Shown: positions 6,502-8,767 of the stretch, in pieces
Layout: each line of letters opens with the position of its first letter
Numbering within the stretch: the stretch's first letter is position 1
Assembly (NCBI GenBank): GCA_000438115.1
Contig: FR903631.1
Coordinates: 30,162-38,928 of the forward strand
Reading direction: 5' to 3'
From: Prevotella sp. CAG:617
Lineage (GTDB): Bacteria > Bacteroidota > Bacteroidia > Bacteroidales > Bacteroidaceae
Length of the DNA stretch: 8,767 nt
Notes under the pieces: generated by a model
The model's input: the letters and a program-made list of their open reading frames with translations, nothing else
Database searches by the model: none
Told to the model about the DNA's origin: nothing
Program-made: the position numbers and the translations under genes

Positions 6502-7356
6502 TTAAGGCTTTACGGGCTTTTCTCCTAATTTTTTACAAAATTTGCCGCCGGCCCAGCAGTATAATCCTAATATTATGAAAGGAATGCTCAGCAGCTGGCC
6601 TTCGTCGAGGCCTGTGGCGGCACGCAGGGAGAGTTCCCACGGCTCCTGCACTTCCTTGAGAAATTCCACGAGGAAGCGGAACACAAAGATGGTGGTCAGG
6701 CAGTAGCCGAAAAAGTAGCCCGTGCCTACCTTGTGGCGCAGGCGGCGGTAGAGCCAGAAGCCGATGAGCCCGAACACGAAGTAGGCCATGGCCTCGTAGA
6801 GCTGGGCCGGATGGCGCGCAAAGTTCTCCTGATTGGCCACGAAAATGAAGCCCCAGGGCTGCGAGGTGGGCATACCTACAATTTCGGAGTTCATCAGGTT
6901 GCCCAGACGGATGCAGCAGGCCGTAAACGGCGTGGCAATGGCGATGTTGTCGAGCACACGCATCAGGTTGAGCTTGGTGCGCCGTACGTAGAGCCACAGC
7001 GCAAGAATCAGACCCACGGTGCCGCCGTGTGAGGCCAGGCCCTGATAGCCTGTACACTGCCAGCCCTCCACGGTCTGACGAATGGGGAGGAACATTTCCA
7101 CCGGGTGACTCAGAAAGTAGCCCGGGTCGTAAAAGAGGCAGTGGCCCAGACGGGCACCCACCAGAATGCCGACAAAGCAGTAGAGGAGCAGGGGGTCGAA
7201 CTTTTCCTGCGGGATGCGCTGCTGCTTATAGAGCTGGTACACGATGACGTAGGCCAGCAAAATACCGATGCCCCAGCATAGTGAATACCAGCGCACGCTG
7301 AATGAACCCAGGCTGAAGAGGTTGATGTCGGGATTCCAGATGATGTACTGTAACAT
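6502..7356 (-). CDS. lgt: Prolipoprotein diacylglyceryl transferase
   Basis: This inner-membrane enzyme moves the diacylglyceryl group of phosphatidylglycerol to the lipobox cysteine of prolipoproteins, the first step of lipoprotein maturation. The 284-residue protein has about seven hydrophobic segments (roughly 22-44, 54-73, 107-124, 134-152, 184-203, 213-231 and 255-272). Family marks are present in order: GARLGHCLFYDPGYF (67-81), GLASHGG (106-112, with the essential His at H110), RLGNLMNSE (150-158, the conserved Arg-Gly-Asn site), RHPAQLYEA (181-189), FRFLVEF (226-232) and GQLLSIP (253-259). ATG at 7356 opens on the usual short N-terminus. It lies 55 bp after ychF with no promoter box between them, so the two are probably co-transcribed. 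Both lipoproteins encoded downstream in this window would be substrates. Confidence 0.97.
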   Translation of the reverse strand: MLQYIIWNPDINLFSLGSFSVRWYSLCWGIGILLAYVIVYQLYKQQRIPQEKFDPLLLYCFVGILVGARLGHCLFYDPGYFLSHPVEMFLPIRQTVEGWQCTGYQGLASHGGTVGLILALWLYVRRTKLNLMRVLDNIAIATPFTACCIRLGNLMNSEIVGMPTSQPWGFIFVANQENFARHPAQLYEAMAYFVFGLIGFWLYRRLRHKVGTGYFFGYCLTTIFVFRFLVEFLKEVQEPWELSLRAATGLDEGQLLSIPFIILGLYCWAGGKFCKKLGEKPVKP

Positions 7357-7411
7357 GGTTCGGGATGATGTGAATTTGAAAGGGATAGGTGTCTCGTTGG
7401 TTGCGCGGGCG

Positions 7412-8515
7412 CTATACGTTGAAGCGGAAGTGCATGATGTCGCCGTCCTGAACGACGTATTCCTTGCCCTCTACGTGCAGCAGACCGGCTTCGCGCACGG
7501 CAGCTTCGGAGCCGTATTTGATGTAGTCGTCGTATTTGATGACCTCGGCGCGGATAAAGCCCTTTTCGAAGTCGGTGTGGATGACGCCGGCACACTGCGG
7601 AGCCTTCCAGCCGCGGTGGTAGGTCCAGGCCTTTACTTCCATTTCGCCGGCGGTGATGAAGGTTTCGAGGTTGAGCAGGTGGTAGGCTGCCTTGATGAGG
7701 CGGTTGCAGCCGCTCTCCTCCAGACCTACGTCCTGCAGGAACATCTGACGTTCCTCGTAGGTTTCCAGTTCGGCAATGTCGGCCTCGGTGCGGGCGGCTA
7801 CCACCAGAATGTCGGCACCCTCGCCCTCTACGGCCTTGCGCACGGCTTCCACGTAGGCATTGCCCGTGGCGGCTGATGCCTCGTCGACGTTGCACACGTA
7901 GAGCACGGGTTTGGCCGTCAGCAGGAAGAGGTTGCGGGCAGCTGCCTGCTCCTCCTTGCTCTCAAAGCTGACCGAGCGGGCATTGCGGCCGGCCAGCAGG
8001 GCCTCGTGATAGGCCTTGAGCACCTCGTACTCCACCTTGGCGTTCTTGTCGCCACCCATCTGGGCGGTTTTTTCTACGCGCTTGAGGCGGTTTTCCACCG
8101 TTTCCAGGTCTTTCAGCTGCAGTTCGGTGTCGATGATTTCCTTGTCGCGCACGGGGTCGACGCTGCCGTCCACGTGAACCACGTTGCCGTCGTCAAAGCA
8201 GCGCAGCACGTGCAGAATGGCGTCGGTCTCGCGGATATTGCCCAGGAACTGGTTGCCCAGACCCTCGCCTTTGGAAGCACCCTTTACGAGGCCGGCAATG
8301 TCGACAATCTCCACCGTGGTGGGCACGACGCGTCCCGGATGTACAATTTCGGCCAGACGGTTGAGCCGCTCGTCGGGCACCGTGATGACGCCTACGTTAG
8401 GCTCGATGGTGCAGAATGGAAAGTTTGCAGCCTGAGCCTTAGCGTTGCTCAGACAGTTGAAAAGGGTGGACTTGCCCACGTTGGGGAGTCCTACAATACC
8501 GCATTGTAATGCCAT
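7412..8515 (-). CDS. ychF: Redox-regulated P-loop ATPase YchF (OLA1 family)
   Basis: The 367-residue cytoplasmic protein is close to the 363 of E. coli YchF. The G domain carries G1 GLPNVGKST (9-17), a G2-like region NFPFCTIEPN (31-40) and G3 DIAGLVKGASKGEGLGNQFL (72-91). The base-specificity motif is NVDE (209-212) in place of NKxD, which in this family goes with ATP instead of GTP preference. A helical coiled-coil arm spans about 127-195, and the C-terminal TGS domain spans about 283-365 with the highly conserved AGVIHTDFEKGFIRAEV and VVQDGDIMHFRFNV. YchF binds ribosomes and affects translation and oxidative-stress responses. The first ATG is right: GIVGLPNVGKST normally starts within ten residues. 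A -7 box lies about 30 bp upstream, and lgt follows in the same direction. Confidence 0.98.
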   Translation of the reverse strand: MALQCGIVGLPNVGKSTLFNCLSNAKAQAANFPFCTIEPNVGVITVPDERLNRLAEIVHPGRVVPTTVEIVDIAGLVKGASKGEGLGNQFLGNIRETDAILHVLRCFDDGNVVHVDGSVDPVRDKEIIDTELQLKDLETVENRLKRVEKTAQMGGDKNAKVEYEVLKAYHEALLAGRNARSVSFESKEEQAAARNLFLLTAKPVLYVCNVDEASAATGNAYVEAVRKAVEGEGADILVVAARTEADIAELETYEERQMFLQDVGLEESGCNRLIKAAYHLLNLETFITAGEMEVKAWTYHRGWKAPQCAGVIHTDFEKGFIRAEVIKYDDYIKYGSEAAVREAGLLHVEGKEYVVQDGDIMHFRFNV

Positions 8516-8542
8516 AGTCTTCTGTTCAAATTAATTTGTGTG

Positions 8543-8550
8543 CAAACTTA
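8543..8550 (-). promoter_or_regulatory. -7 promoter element of ychF-lgt
   Basis: TAAGTTTG on the minus strand (8550-8543) fits TAnnTTTG exactly. With a start near 8536 the leader would be about 20 nt before the ychF ATG, a common arrangement in Bacteroidetes. A/T-rich sequence lies just upstream, but no well-spaced TTTG was found at -33; the only TTG (8565-8563) is 12 nt away, which is too close. Confidence 0.55.
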
Positions 8551-8767
8551 CAAAATAAATTCCAATTTGTCCGGTTTTGGCTACGGCTTTGCGTGTCGCC
8601 TGCTTCCGCGAAACGCGTATGATGCACTCCCGACATGGAAGCGGAGCGGCCGGCGGAGCAAAAGGGCGGGATGTAGTTGGTTTTAAGTCCGACTTTGTGG
8701 CTGCGAGGTGCCGGGTTGTTTGCAAAGGGAGGCGGAGGGGGGAAAACGAAACGGTGGGCTGTCTCTG
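8551..8767. other. Noncoding upstream region of ychF at the window edge
   Basis: I find no recognisable gene or RNA here. It contains a weak inverted repeat (GCTTCC at 8602-8607 and GGAAGC at 8637-8642), a copy of GTCCGACTTTGT at 8687-8698 that nearly matches an arm of the hairpin at 2-41, and a purine-rich end. A plus-strand frame from 8619 stays open to the edge, but its product looks like random composition. Confidence 0.4.

Noticed and set aside
7110..7895. Minus-strand open frame of 261 codons spanning the ychF-lgt junction
   Set aside because: Another frame of the two real genes; the product is Arg/Ser/His-rich, typical of frame-shifted GC-rich DNA.
8619..8767. Plus-strand frame starting ATGATG and open to the window edge
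   Set aside because: About 49 codons of Arg/Gly-rich composition with no motif or promoter; probably chance, although the edge prevents certainty.

Overview
The window looks like a stretch of core chromosome from a GC-rich member of the Bacteroidales, most likely a Prevotella-like genus; the assignment is by inference. The reasons are promoters of the Bacteroidetes type (a TAnnTTTG -7 box, no Shine-Dalgarno sequences before the start codons), a DUF4369/thioredoxin-fold lipoprotein, an OmpA-TPR lipoprotein of the Bacteroidetes kind, and closest resemblance to Bacteroidales forms of YifB, Lgt and YchF. Every gene and the tRNA read on the minus strand, so the text below runs from the right end (upstream) to the left end (downstream).

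Right part (8767-6502): a noncoding upstream stretch with one clear -7 box leads into ychF (ribosome-associated P-loop ATPase). lgt follows 55 bp later and very likely shares its transcript. Lgt attaches the diacylglyceryl group to lipobox cysteines, and two of the next three proteins in the window carry lipoboxes.

Centre (6501-4628): a single-gene unit encodes an OmpA-like/TPR lipoprotein. It has its own -7 box, an A/T-rich leader and a strong hairpin terminator. Its base composition and codon choice differ visibly from its GC-rich neighbours, in the way expected of a very highly expressed envelope protein.

The gap at 4369-4688 (about 320 bp) holds that terminator, a degenerate 21-bp triple repeat inside a short Cys/Pro-rich reading frame of doubtful reality, and no promoter that I can recognise.

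Left-centre (4368-405): three co-directional genes with gaps of 80 and 62 bp, probably one transcript: a thioredoxin-fold lipoprotein that has lost its CXXC cysteines, the YifB/ComM-type AAA+ ATPase, and an unrecognised outer-membrane beta-barrel protein.

Left end (404-1): a good Bacteroidetes promoter, a leader of about 125 nt with a GC hairpin, tRNA-Arg(CCU), and two further hairpins of which the last looks like an intrinsic terminator.

I see no mobile element, CRISPR array, phage gene or defence system. The genes are intact and mostly housekeeping. The most interesting items are the cysteine-less thioredoxin lipoprotein, the uncharacterised barrel downstream of yifB, the repeat and short ORF before the thioredoxin gene, and a short motif that recurs in three intergenic gaps.
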